Part shown: positions 18,858 through 28,158 of the stretch, piece after piece
Position numbering within the stretch: the first letter of the stretch is position 1
Layout of the letters: each line of letters opens with the position of its first letter
The notes under the pieces: generated by a model
The model's input: the letters and a program-made list of their open reading frames with translations, nothing else
The model's database searches: none
What the model was told of the DNA's origin: nothing
Made by a program: the position numbers and the translations under genes
Source: Strigomonas culicis
Taxonomy: Eukaryota; Euglenozoa; Kinetoplastea; Trypanosomatida; Trypanosomatidae
Length of the DNA: 46,856 nt
NCBI GenBank assembly: GCA_000482145.1
Contig: AUXH01000075.1
Span: 1 to 46,856, forward strand
Reading direction: 5' to 3'

Positions 18858-20969
18858 TCACTTGACCGTCTCCTTCTTTTTCGGATCGACAGCGCCCTTC
18901 GGCGGGGGCGTAGACGGCCGCCGCCACGCCGACAGACCGGCGTGGCTGCCACCCTTCTCACTGTGCAGCACCATCAAGCGCGGGTCGTCGTCGCTGTCGT
19001 CATCGTCGGATGATGCCTTCTTGGCCACCTTCCGCGTGGTGGAGTGCGGCCGCTGGAGCTCCGACTTGGATTTGCTGTCCTTCGCCTCCGCCGCGCTGCT
19101 CGGCGCCGCGGGCGCCTTCCTGTCGCTCTCCCTCGCCGACCGGGCGCTATCCCTGCTCTCCGCGTTCTCCTTGTTCTCCACCCTCGTTGCCTCGGCGGGG
19201 CGCGTGTAGCGCCGCACGCTGTCCTTCCCCTTGGCGATGTCCACGTTGCCCCTGGCCTTGATGGCAATCGTCGGCACCGCCTTGGCCGCGGCGGTGTGGG
19301 TGGCGTCGCCGAGGCTCTGGTGCTTCAGCGTCTCGGCCGACGTGGAGCTGCGCCGGCGCGCCGACATGACGACCGGCGGCTGCGACGGCTGCTCCTTCGG
19401 CGGCGCGCCGAGCGTCTCCAGCGCCGCGTCCCTCGGGGCCGGCCGCGGGGCCGGGCAGGGCTCGCCGTGGGGCGCCGCGACCGCCGCGGGCTCGCCCCCG
19501 CTCTCCAGCGCGGTGTTGCGTATCAGCGCGGACAGCAGCGGTCGCGACTTCTCCGCCGGCCGCCCGTCGGCCGCGGGGGCGGCGGTGTTCGACCGCGCCA
19601 CGGACGAGGCCGCGCGTGTGAAGACCGTCGTGCTGACCAACGCGGCGGAGGGCGCGCTGGCGCCGCGCGCGGTCTGCGCGGTGGGCGGCGGAGGCGTGTT
19701 CTCGTCCGACCCGTTCGGCGGCGCGTCGGACACCTCCGCCTCCTCCGCCTCCTCCGCCTCCTCCTCGTCCTCCTCGCCGCCGTGCGAGAAGGACATTTCG
19801 CTGAGGGACTCCTCGCGGACGCCGCACTCCATCGTGCGGATGAGCATCTGACGCAGGTTGATGATGGACTGCTGCTGGTCCTCGATCTGATCCACGAAAC
19901 GCTCCGTCTCGGTCATCATGCGCCGGCGCTCCTCCATGAGGGCCACCTCCATGTCCTTCTTCTCCCTCCGCAGATGCTCCATCTCCTTATCTAGCGCCGC
20001 CTTGTTCTCGTACAGCAGGTTGATCTGCCGACCCTGGCGCAGCATGTCGCTGAAGAGGGCGGTGTTCTTCGTGTAGGAGGCCTTCAAGAGCGAGTCCAGG
20101 TGCGACACGTGAAGGCGGTCCGTCTCGGACCTCATGGCCGTGATGTCCTTCAGCAAGCTCTCCATCCCGGCGAGCTTGTACTCGTACCGATCGAACATGC
20201 GGTCACACTTCTCCTCTTTCTCGCTTAAGAGCTGTTCGTAGTGCTCCTTCAGCGACGTGTCCTGGCGCGCCTTCTCTAACGCTCTGTTCTGGATGTCCAT
20301 CACGCGCGTGCGGCTCTCGGCAATCTCCTTCTTGAGCTGGCGGATGAACCGCTTGCTCTCCTCGTTTCGTGTCGACAGCGCCACCACTTCCACAATCTTG
20401 TCCTGCATGTTGTTGTACGTCTCGGTGTACTTCTCGGACATGTCCTCATACAGCGCCTTCTGGTGCTCGTACATTTTCTGATAGCGGTTGCGATCACGCT
20501 CCACCGCCTCAAAATCGGACAGCGGCACCATCGGCACCGGATTGGGTGACTCCGCGTCGCGGTGCATAGAGCGCGTCATAGAGCTGTTGTGCGACTCCGG
20601 GCGATGGGACGAGCTGAAGCGGTTGGCCTTCGGCGTCGGCGACTTGCCAAAGCTAAGGCGGCAGTTGGTCGTGTTGGTGATGTCTAGGAGGCCGCGGCTG
20701 CTGTGGTTCTTTTTGCTGCTCGAGAGGTGGCCGATGTTCTCCGCGTCGTACTCAGTGATGTCAACGTGTTGGGTGTTGACTGGCATGCGCTGTGGACTCA
20801 GGATGGCCACCGCCGAGGTCGATGCCATAATGCATTGCGCCGTCGTCTTGTCTAGTGTGTCCTCTATGAAGATGGCCGCGTCGTCGGTCGACACGCCCAG
20901 CTGGCGACTACCGACGGACCCACGGCTCTCGACCGGCTGCGCAGAGGCCGTTTGTACACATGTGGACAT
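18858..20969 (-). CDS. Coiled-coil protein with basic disordered tail
   Basis: 703 residues. Residues 1-155 are Ser/Thr-rich and probably disordered, with an SPTPK-type possible phosphosite near 110. A coiled coil spans about 155-400 (MYEHQKALYEDMSEKY onward), rich in Glu, Lys and Arg. An acidic run of about 25 residues near 415-430 precedes a long Ala/Pro/Arg/Ser-rich basic tail to the end. I cannot assign a family; a cytoskeletal or kinetochore-type scaffold would fit but is only inferred. The open frame extends 100 codons upstream, all Phe/Leu/Ser-rich translated pyrimidine tract, so the ATG at 20967-20969 is the start. The acceptor is probably near 21050. Confidence 0.8.
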   Translation of the reverse strand: MSTCVQTASAQPVESRGSVGSRQLGVSTDDAAIFIEDTLDKTTAQCIMASTSAVAILSPQRMPVNTQHVDITEYDAENIGHLSSSKKNHSSRGLLDITNTTNCRLSFGKSPTPKANRFSSSHRPESHNSSMTRSMHRDAESPNPVPMVPLSDFEAVERDRNRYQKMYEHQKALYEDMSEKYTETYNNMQDKIVEVVALSTRNEESKRFIRQLKKEIAESRTRVMDIQNRALEKARQDTSLKEHYEQLLSEKEEKCDRMFDRYEYKLAGMESLLKDITAMRSETDRLHVSHLDSLLKASYTKNTALFSDMLRQGRQINLLYENKAALDKEMEHLRREKKDMEVALMEERRRMMTETERFVDQIEDQQQSIINLRQMLIRTMECGVREESLSEMSFSHGGEEDEEEAEEAEEAEVSDAPPNGSDENTPPPPTAQTARGASAPSAALVSTTVFTRAASSVARSNTAAPAADGRPAEKSRPLLSALIRNTALESGGEPAAVAAPHGEPCPAPRPAPRDAALETLGAPPKEQPSQPPVVMSARRRSSTSAETLKHQSLGDATHTAAAKAVPTIAIKARGNVDIAKGKDSVRRYTRPAEATRVENKENAESRDSARSARESDRKAPAAPSSAAEAKDSKSKSELQRPHSTTRKVAKKASSDDDDSDDDPRLMVLHSEKGGSHAGLSAWRRPSTPPPKGAVDPKKKETVK

Positions 20970-21746
20970 GAGCACGAGAGAGAGAGAGGGAAACGGATTA
21001 CAACGAAAGGGAAAAAAAGTGAGGAACGCAATGAACACAATACTAACTAATATAACAAGCACACACAACGGTAAAGAAAAAAAAGGTACAAAAAGATGAA
21101 AACTATTGTTCGCCTCTTGGAAACAAGGTGACAAATGGAAAGATGATCTAAAAAAAAAAAAAGAATCTAAGAAGTGTAGGTCTATTTGAAGAAAAGAGCG
21201 CTGCGTTACCCAGAATAATACGGCCAAGAAGAACAAAGGACGAAGAAACGGGAACAGTGAGAAGAACATGAAAATGCATCACTGACAGAATGATTGCAGT
21301 CTGCCTGAATGTGGTGCCGCTGACGCCGCAGCATGACACGTGACGCAAGCACAGTGTTTGAAGCAACTCATTTTGTATCGGTATTACGTGTGTAAGGAGC
21401 TACACATCGACACGCCCTTCACATACACCAACGAGATGTATATTTCAGATTCAGAACAAAAATAGTAATAATAATAAAAATGTGATACCATCAGCTACGG
21501 CGAAAAAAAAAAGAAGGACAATCATGTGTAAGCTCATCAGAGAAGCGCAGCACTAGCCAAAGCCAGAGTGAACGGTGCAACACCCTTGCACACACCTCGT
21601 CTCGGTGAGTCCGTTGGCATCCACCTCTCACAACCCAAACATCTTACCATTTGTTTTGTTGAACGCAAGTGCATCACTGCACGTGCGTGTTCTTTTGATT
21701 TATGACTATCGTCAGATGCAGCATGCTACTGTGCTGGTGCCAACGA
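20970..21746. other. Spacer between SCO1 and the coiled-coil gene
   Basis: 777 bases. The left third is pyrimidine-rich on the minus strand (two tracts, about 20975-21020 and 21070-21090). An A-run lies near 21151-21162. No RNA gene or ORF I would support. Confidence 0.65.
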
Positions 21747-22583
21747 TTACCAGTTTGTCCACGTCGGGTCCTTTTCATACTGCCCCATGTAGTAGTCCAC
21801 CTTATCGGCGATTTCGTTTTCATCGTAGCGGTTACCGAAAAAGTCTACGAAGCGGCCCTGCGGGTCGAACAGGAAGATGGCGATGCTGTGATCGATCAGG
21901 TAGTCGTCCGTGTTGGCGTCCTCTTCACTGGGGATGGAGTAGTAGATGCGGTACGACTTGCAGGCGTCATTCACCTGCTTGGGCGTCCCCACAAGACCGA
22001 CAAAGTCGGGGTGGAATACGGACAAGTACTCGTCAATCGCCTCCAGCGAGTCGCGCTTCGGGTCGCACGAAACAAACAGCGGCACAATTGCTTCCTTCGG
22101 ACGACGCTCACGGACGGTGTTCACGACGTGCGTCATGCGGTTGAGCTCCACCGGGCAGATCTCGGGGCAGTGGGTGAACCCGAAGTAGAAGAACGCCCAG
22201 GAGCCGAGGAACTCGGCCTGCGACACCGGCTCGCCCTTTGTGTTGACGAGTACGAAGGGCCCGCCGAGCGCCGGGCGGCCGCGCGTCTCGACGTTGACGC
22301 GGGCGCTGCCCATCTCTCCAAAGTAGCGCTTCTTTGCCTGCTCGGAGCCGTACCACACCGTGGCCGCGCAGAGCGCCGCGAAGACGCCCATGAAGCCGTA
22401 CTTGCGCAGCGCCGCGCGGTCCTTCTCCAGCTCCTCGCTCTCAGCCGCGGCGCTGTCGTTCGGGTGGGCGGCGCCCTGCTGCCGGAACCAGCGCTGCGGC
22501 TGACGTAGCGGGCTGCCGGCCGCGAGCGCGGCGCCCGCCCCCATCGCGCGGCGCCGGCCCCACAGATGGACGGCTCTCAACAT
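21747..22583 (-). CDS. SCO1: SCO1/SenC cytochrome c oxidase copper chaperone
   Basis: 278 residues. SCO1 delivers copper to the CuA site of cytochrome c oxidase subunit 2 at the mitochondrial inner membrane, facing the intermembrane space. The N-terminal 35 residues are Arg/Ala-rich without acids, a typical mitochondrial presequence. One membrane span lies at about 62-79. The thioredoxin-like domain follows, with the copper-binding CPEIC pair C139 and C143 and the conserved histidine H232 in DHSIAIFLF; all three copper ligands are present. The frame opens one codon earlier with GTG, so the ATG at 22581-22583 is chosen. An acceptor AG at 22613-22614 gives a 29-nt leader. Confidence 0.95.
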   Translation of the reverse strand: MLRAVHLWGRRRAMGAGAALAAGSPLRQPQRWFRQQGAAHPNDSAAAESEELEKDRAALRKYGFMGVFAALCAATVWYGSEQAKKRYFGEMGSARVNVETRGRPALGGPFVLVNTKGEPVSQAEFLGSWAFFYFGFTHCPEICPVELNRMTHVVNTVRERRPKEAIVPLFVSCDPKRDSLEAIDEYLSVFHPDFVGLVGTPKQVNDACKSYRIYYSIPSEEDANTDDYLIDHSIAIFLFDPQGRFVDFFGNRYDENEIADKVDYYMGQYEKDPTWTNW

Positions 22584-23056
22584 CACAACAATGGTGTTCG
22601 AACAAAACTACTCTTGTGAGCGATACAAAGGAAAAGGGGAGCGGAAGGAAATAGAAGAGGGGAAGAGATGTGGTGAAACAGAAGAAAAGCATCCGATCTC
22701 ACACACTCGCAGCATCGCAAAGGGTGAGGGCGCGGGAGGAAAGAGAGCACCTGTGGCCAAGATGAATGTGCTCTGCAGTTGAGCTCTGATCTACGTCACA
22801 AGTCATCAACTACTGTATAAACGTGGATAGGGATAGAAGTAATGCAAAGATCGACAGCAAACAATAAAATACACGATAGCGACAGTGCATACGAAAAAGA
22901 AAAGAAGAGCCGTATTGTTGCATCAAATATGGAAAATGCAAACGAAAAGAATGAACTCGCCGCAATGAAGCGGCATTATGTTCGGTGGAAGTATATACAA
23001 GAGAACGGTGTGCGCATGCGCACATGGGGGTCTGTGCGTAGCGGAGAAGCTTCTAC
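22584..23056. other. Spacer between the acidic unknown gene and SCO1
   Basis: 473 bases. SCO1 splice signals at 22613-22660; the remainder is AT-rich 3' UTR. No gene recognised. Confidence 0.65.
22613..22665 (-). promoter_or_regulatory. Trans-splice acceptor of SCO1
   Basis: A long C/T tract on the minus strand is followed by CACAAG, AG at 22613-22614, 29 nt before the ATG. Confidence 0.65.
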
Positions 23057-23764
23057 TTAGTCGTCCAAATCAATCTCGAGTTTCGGATGAGGAGACTCCT
23101 GAACAGGTGCTTCTGAATCCGAGACATCCGCCACGGCAGTGCAACTCGCCCGGCTCGGTCGCACATCCTCCGGCGCGTCAGCGACGGCGGAGGCACCAGC
23201 GCCCGTCCGTGCGTCCAATGCCGCATCGCGCGCACCACCCGCTGCGCGATCCGCGATGGCGAGCGTCACGTCGGCGTCGCCCTGCCGCTGCGTGGGGCCA
23301 TCGCGGATGGCGAGGCCGCTCTGCAGGCCGCCGTAGCGATTGCGCAGCAGGACCTTTGGGCGGCGCGCCACCCCGCGCCGCGACTTGTTGCCGTACGTCT
23401 CGCGAAACCGCTGCTCGTGTATCTCGTTGAGCCGCCGCACACGCTCCTCCACACTCAAGATCTCCTTCTCGGGCATCTCGTAATCACCCTCGTCGCTCTC
23501 CCCACCGGCCTCGTCCGTCGCGCGCGCGGGTGCGTCCTCCGCAACGGCGTCGTCGTCCGAGGACCGCTCCTCCGTCCGCTCGAAGCGCTCGCACAGGGCC
23601 TTGAACGTCTTACGCGAGGCGACCTTCACATGCGCGTCGCGGGCCTCCCCAGTCGACGACGCCTCTGCGCGGGGCTTCCCGCAGTGCCCGCAGCAGGGGT
23701 CGCCGGCGGCGTGCGGCGGGGCCGTCGCTCGGGCGCCTGTAGCATCATTTGTGGGTGCGCTCAT
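23057..23764 (-). CDS. Acidic hypothetical protein with a CxxC pair
   Basis: 235 residues. Near the N-terminus a short Cys cluster CCGHCG (about 24-29) could bind metal, but only one CxxC pair is present. Residues about 50-70 are basic, then an acidic Glu/Asp stretch (70-105), then a charged helix (about 108-140) containing VRRLNEIHEQRFRETYG, then a low-complexity Ala/Asp-rich tail ending in acids. I recognise no family; nuclear or RNA-related function is possible from the charge pattern but unsupported. The ATG at 23762-23764 is the first after the acceptor AG at 23848-23849; the 16 upstream codons of open frame are leader. Confidence 0.75.
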   Translation of the reverse strand: MSAPTNDATGARATAPPHAAGDPCCGHCGKPRAEASSTGEARDAHVKVASRKTFKALCERFERTEERSSDDDAVAEDAPARATDEAGGESDEGDYEMPEKEILSVEERVRRLNEIHEQRFRETYGNKSRRGVARRPKVLLRNRYGGLQSGLAIRDGPTQRQGDADVTLAIADRAAGGARDAALDARTGAGASAVADAPEDVRPSRASCTAVADVSDSEAPVQESPHPKLEIDLDD

Positions 23765-24174
23765 CGAAAGCAAAACGGTGGAAAGTGTTGATAACAAAAA
23801 TGCCGCTTCCACTGCTAAAGCAAATCAAAAAAGATCAGGAAGAGATACTAAAAAAAAAAAAAAAAGTGGGACAACACAATAAAAAAGGATACAATTAGAA
23901 CTCTTTCCGCTCCGTCTTTTATATGTCACAAACTGAATGATAGAAGAAACGCAAGGAGGGGAGTGAGAGGCTGATGTGGTGCTTTTTTTTTCATTTTTCT
24001 CTTGTCTTTTATGACACTTCTCTTTTTGATGTATTTACCTGATAGCATGTAGAAGCAGCTGTAGTGTTTATCAGCCATGCATATATATGCGCTGTAAGAG
24101 ACGCACGATTATCTTATTGTGAAAATATACAAGCCAACCCTTACACAGGCAAGAAGACCGAACAGAGTAGCTCA
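23765..24174. other. Spacer with strong splice signal
   Basis: 410 bases. It contains the acceptor at 23848-23865, plus 3' UTR of the mitochondrial-type gene with mixed A- and T-runs near 23990. No gene recognised. Confidence 0.65.
23848..23865 (-). promoter_or_regulatory. Trans-splice acceptor with U-run
   Basis: On the minus strand an uninterrupted T-run ends directly in AG at 23848-23849, a textbook acceptor, 83 nt before the ATG. Confidence 0.8.
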
Positions 24175-24678
24175 TCACGACTCGTGCGCCGTACTATAGC
24201 GCTTGCTATCGAGCAACTGCTGAGCGCCGCGCACCATGTCGTCCGTGATCTCGATCCGCTGCAGCCGCGCCTGTCGCTCGTCGCGCGATTCTTCTGAAAC
24301 GAAGCGATTGTCTGCGTTGAGCGTGAGCCCGCTCGCCTCGTCCTTGTAGCTGTACGCCTGCACGCCATCGTAGACCCCGCTCGGCGCGCCCTCAACGTAC
24401 GCGGGCGCAAAATCGCGCTTGTAGTACTGCTGCCGGTTCAGCTCGATGTTGTCCAGGAAGTAGTTTGCCCGGTTCGACTGCGAGCGCCCGACTAGGAACG
24501 CAAACGCGCAGCCGGACGCCACGAGCGTACCGCGCCACTCCACCCATATCGAGCTGAGGAAGCTCCTCTCGCCGAACTTGGCGAGTGCTTCAGCGTTGTC
24601 GATGCCCATCCACCATGCCCGCAAACGCGTAAAAGAGCTCACACGTACGCGATGGCGCGGCGCAAACTTGGGTGGCAT
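24175..24678 (-). CDS. Small probable mitochondrial membrane protein, unknown
   Basis: 167 residues. The first 24 residues are rich in Arg with no acids (MPPKFAPRHRVRVSSFTR), which fits a mitochondrial presequence. A single hydrophobic span lies at about 50-66 (WRGTLVASGCAFAFLVG). The rest is polar and ends in a helix. The layout is that of a small inner-membrane subunit of a respiratory or assembly complex, but no family is recognised. The open frame runs 16 codons upstream from a GTG; with the acceptor AG near 24730-24731 the ATG at 24676-24678 is the first available start. Confidence 0.75.
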   Translation of the reverse strand: MPPKFAPRHRVRVSSFTRLRAWWMGIDNAEALAKFGERSFLSSIWVEWRGTLVASGCAFAFLVGRSQSNRANYFLDNIELNRQQYYKRDFAPAYVEGAPSGVYDGVQAYSYKDEASGLTLNADNRFVSEESRDERQARLQRIEITDDMVRGAQQLLDSKRYSTAHES

Positions 24679-25693
24679 CGGAGAGGAACAGCACAAAAAA
24701 AAAAAAGTAGAAACTACTAACACCACACACTAAGAAAATAAGGCAACCTTGAGAGATAACAATACCCAGTACTAGACAAATAGAGAAAGGGGGAAAATGA
24801 AGATAGAAAAAGAGGTCGCAGTAAAACAGTGTAGATATCGTATTCGATGTATAATGCATGCGTCTTTTCTTCTTTTTACCCTTTTAATATAGGTATGTCT
24901 CCATTTATTTACGTTATTATGTCTTGCTTGTTTTGATGCATATATATTCGAAAGTAAAAAGAAAACAGTAAAAAAAGGTGATTTAAGTCAGCTTTACTTC
25001 TTTTTGACGGTTTCATCTCTCCTCCCTGGGCATTATAGACACGTAACGGTGATCACAAAGGTGAGGTGCACAACAGAAAAAAAGAAGCCTTTTTGAGAAG
25101 TGTTTTATATATGACTAAAAAGAAAAAAAAACTAAAGTAAAAAAAAAAGAAACAAGGAACAACAACCAAAAGAGGAGCTGATCGCAAAAAAAAAAAAAAA
25201 GAATGTCACAGGTGCTGTATCATTTCTACTCGACTATCTCCATGCTTCTACTAATACTTACCGCTGCTGCTGTGGCGTCGATGTTTTCCTGTCTTTGGGC
25301 TTTATCCATACATACATTTTTGTTTGTTTGTTTGTTTGTTTTTTGGTTTTCTTCGATTCTGTTTTGCTAGTTTTGCTTTGTTTTTTCGTTTTCCTTCCGT
25401 ACGATTATTCGATAAATATAGAGTCTCACTTTCCACTACTGCTATGAAACAAACTTAGAGAATAAAAAAAATTTTTGAGTTAATATGTTCGACCTCACTT
25501 GAAAAGGCTTTGCTGTGATTTTCATATTTTGTTATTCCAGTTTTTTTTCTTCTTTGCGTCAATTGTGATGTATTTTTCGTTTTGTGTCTCTTTGCCGGGG
25601 AAAGCAAAGATGAGAGCTAAAAAAAAAAACCAAAAAAGAGGAAAGAAAAGAACGTAACGAACGTGTGGTGTCCTATGTCGAATGAAGACACTC
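24679..25693. other. About 1 kb AT-rich spacer, mostly FBPase 3' UTR
   Basis: 1,015 bases without a gene. The left part carries splice signals for the mitochondrial-type gene (AG near 24730). From about 25,310 to 25,560 the plus strand becomes T-rich, with a (TTTG)n run at 25321-25339, the reverse of the usual A-rich polarity in this window. No RNA gene seen. Confidence 0.7.
25321..25339. repeat. (TTTG)n microsatellite
   Basis: Four to five TTTG units on the plus strand in the FBPase 3' UTR. Confidence 0.85.
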
Positions 25694-26740
25694 TTAAAGC
25701 TTGCTTCCTTGCTTGTCACCCTCTTGCTTCTTTGCGTGCTTGTCGCGGAAACTCATGCAGATGTCTATTTCGTGGCGGCTACCCAAGTAGACAGGTGTGC
25801 GCTGGTGAAGGCGATGAATGCTCTGGTCTAGGATGCGGCCGGTGCCACTAAGTGCCTTCCCTCCCGCCTGCTCCACGATCAGGGCCATCGGCGCCGCCTC
25901 GTACAGGAAGCGGAGCTTTCCCTCCACCTTTCCTGCGTCACGGGGGTAGCAGAAGATGCCGCCGTAGAGCAGCGTCCGGTGCACGTCACCGACCATCGAG
26001 CCGATGTACCGCGCCGTGTACTTGTTCTTCTTCACGTGCTCGATGTACTCCCTGTACCACGCCTCCCACTTGTTGTAGTTGCCCTCGTTCACGCTGAAAA
26101 TGCGGCGCTTCTTCGGGATGCAGATGTGCGGGTGCGTCAGCAGGAACTCGCCGATGTTAGGGTCCAACGTGAAGCCGTCCACGCCGTGGCCGCTCGTCAG
26201 CACCAGGTTGGTGGCGCTCCCGTACATAGCGTAGCCTGCGGACACGATGTCGTTCCCCTTCAGCGTCCGGATGAACTGGTTTGCATCCTCGATGGACGCA
26301 AACTTCTTTCCCTTGGGCACGCGCCAAATGCCCCAGATGGAGCCGACAGACACGTTCGCGTCGATGTTGCTGCTGCCGTCCAGGGGGTCGAAGAAGATGA
26401 GGTAGTCGCCCTGCTTGTCAAAGTCCACGATAACCAGCGTCTCCTCCTCCTCGCTGCCGAGCGCGGCGATGCAGGTAGACGTCATGAGGTACGCCTTGAA
26501 GGCGTTGTTGGCGATGACATCTAGCTTCGCCTGCGAGTCGCCGGTCGCGTTCTGGCTCTGGTTGGTGAGGTAGCCAAACATGCCCAGCATGCCCGCGCGG
26601 CGGATGTTCTTTTCAATCACCTTCACTGCAGTCTGAATGGCCATCATCATGAGAGTGAACTCACCTCTGCTATGCGGAGGCTGGCTCCGGATAATGTACT
26701 GCGTGAGAGTGACCGGGGTTGAATTCTTTTCTGACTCCAT
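25694..26740 (-). CDS. FBP: Fructose-1,6-bisphosphatase, glycosomal
   Basis: 348 residues, the usual length. It hydrolyses fructose 1,6-bisphosphate to fructose 6-phosphate, the committed step of gluconeogenesis. Metal-binding acids are present: E97/E98 in the GSEEEE stretch and D118 and D121 in FDPLDGSSNID. The downstream block RYIGSMVGDVHRTLLYGG (about 242-259) matches the substrate-binding region. The protein ends in GSKL: the terminal SKL is a peroxisomal targeting signal type 1, which in trypanosomatids sends enzymes to glycosomes. The start ATG at 26738-26740 follows a very clear acceptor at 26816-26817 with a 75-nt leader. About 1 kb of 3' UTR lies to the left, long for this window and possibly regulatory. 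Confidence 0.97.
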   Translation of the reverse strand: MESEKNSTPVTLTQYIIRSQPPHSRGEFTLMMMAIQTAVKVIEKNIRRAGMLGMFGYLTNQSQNATGDSQAKLDVIANNAFKAYLMTSTCIAALGSEEEETLVIVDFDKQGDYLIFFDPLDGSSNIDANVSVGSIWGIWRVPKGKKFASIEDANQFIRTLKGNDIVSAGYAMYGSATNLVLTSGHGVDGFTLDPNIGEFLLTHPHICIPKKRRIFSVNEGNYNKWEAWYREYIEHVKKNKYTARYIGSMVGDVHRTLLYGGIFCYPRDAGKVEGKLRFLYEAAPMALIVEQAGGKALSGTGRILDQSIHRLHQRTPVYLGSRHEIDICMSFRDKHAKKQEGDKQGSKL

Positions 26741-26815
26741 TTCCGTAAATTGGTTTGCTTAGTATTTTTTTGGTGTGTTTTTTTTGGTTTTGTTTTGTGG
26801 ATATATAAGTTAAAA

Positions 26816-26829
26816 CTGAAAAAAAAAAG
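26816..26829 (-). promoter_or_regulatory. Trans-splice acceptor of FBPase
   Basis: On the minus strand a T-run ends in CAG, AG at 26816-26817, 75 nt upstream of the ATG. The clearest acceptor pattern in the window. Confidence 0.85.
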
Positions 26830-27053
26830 TAAGTTTGATAAAAAAGGGAAACCTGATAACTGGCCGAGTAAGCGTCACGTGGTATTGAATAGAAAAAAAA
26901 GAGAGAGAAGAGTGTTGTGAATGAACAAAGCAAGAAGGATAACATAAACACCGAGTCGTAACTGAAAAAAAGCTGCGAGAAAAAAAAATGACTGAGAGCA
27001 ATAGAACACAAAAAGCTATTGCGGGGGATACTTAGCTTAGTGATGTACAAAGA

Positions 27054-27082
27054 TGTGTGTGTGTGTGTGTGTGTATATATAT
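27054..27082. repeat. (TG)n(TA)n microsatellite
   Basis: About ten TG units followed by TA units on the plus strand, inside the DRBD3 3' UTR region (CA repeat in the RNA). Confidence 0.9.
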
Positions 27083-28158
27083 ACTATTACAGCCGCTTCA
27101 AATAATATATAATCTCTTACAGTTAATTGTTTTGTCCCTAGATATTACAACCATTAGTTTATCGGATAAATCAGCAAAAAATGAAGAAGAAAAAAATAAG
27201 AAAACAAGTATTAAGAAAATGAAAAGTAAAACAAGAAAAGAAAAGCACCTCGGTCACTACTGTTTATATTTAGAAATCACGGATATTCTAGTAAACCTCA
27301 ACCAGAACAGGAATCAGTTTTTCCCCATTTTTCCTCACTCACTTCACTGTCTACATTTTTTTTTCCATTGTCTGTAGCTTCTCCTCCTCCCTTCCTTTAC
27401 TTTTAGTTTCGTTTTTCGCGTTTGTTTAGTTCAACTGCCGATGCTGCTTGCTAACACACTTCTAGTGTGAGCGTCAATAACAAAACATGAAAAAAAAAAC
27501 AGTTATGTGAACCGAATGTAAAGTGTAACAGAGACGCAAACAATTTCAAAAGAAAAAGGATCGAAAAGAAAGAAGTATTTGAAAGAAGGGAGGAGGGCAA
27601 TAGAAGCAAAAAACATCAACAATAATAAGCAACATTAACAAACCAAAAAGTGAAAACTAAAACGGATAACAAAGAAAAAAAGTAAAAATATTACACTCCA
27701 TCATTTTTCATGTATACTTTAATATTCGACTGTGTACCAAAAATGGAGGACAGTACATGAGTTTCTTATACAGTACTTCCAGAGTAGACATTGCACTGCT
27801 ACTTTCCCTTCACATGTATCTCCGCGTAACTACTTACTCCATCTTTTAGCATTTCCATATCTACTTGGGATTAAAGGTGATACATGTCGGTAGCGTACGT
27901 CTCTTGTTGCGTGTGTGTAGCGAATGGAGCTGCATAAACCGCCAAGCGCTTTGTTGGATTGCATAACAAAACCAACAAAACAAGGCAGCAGCTGTAGCTC
28001 ATCTGACAACAAGAACGCACGCATACCAGCTGAGGGAATCGGCACAAAAAAAAAAGAGGTGAGCTTGAAAACAAAAACAAAAAAGAAGAGTGTAGAGAAT
28101 GTAGCGTCGAAAGCTGAATTTACATATCCATATCTGAAGTAGTCCGTGCGCTCGCATT

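Larger units (their letters stand above)
26741..28158. other. Long AT-rich spacer: DRBD3 3' UTR plus FBPase leader
   Basis: 1,418 bases without a supported gene, the longest internal spacer. It contains the FBPase splice signal at 26816-26829, a GT/TA microsatellite at 27054-27082 and many short A- and T-runs. Open frames here are low-complexity on both strands and start in leader or UTR. Confidence 0.75.

Noticed and set aside
27057..27377. 106-codon plus-strand frame in the DRBD3 3' UTR
   Set aside because: Begins inside a GT microsatellite and is low-complexity Lys/Asn-rich.
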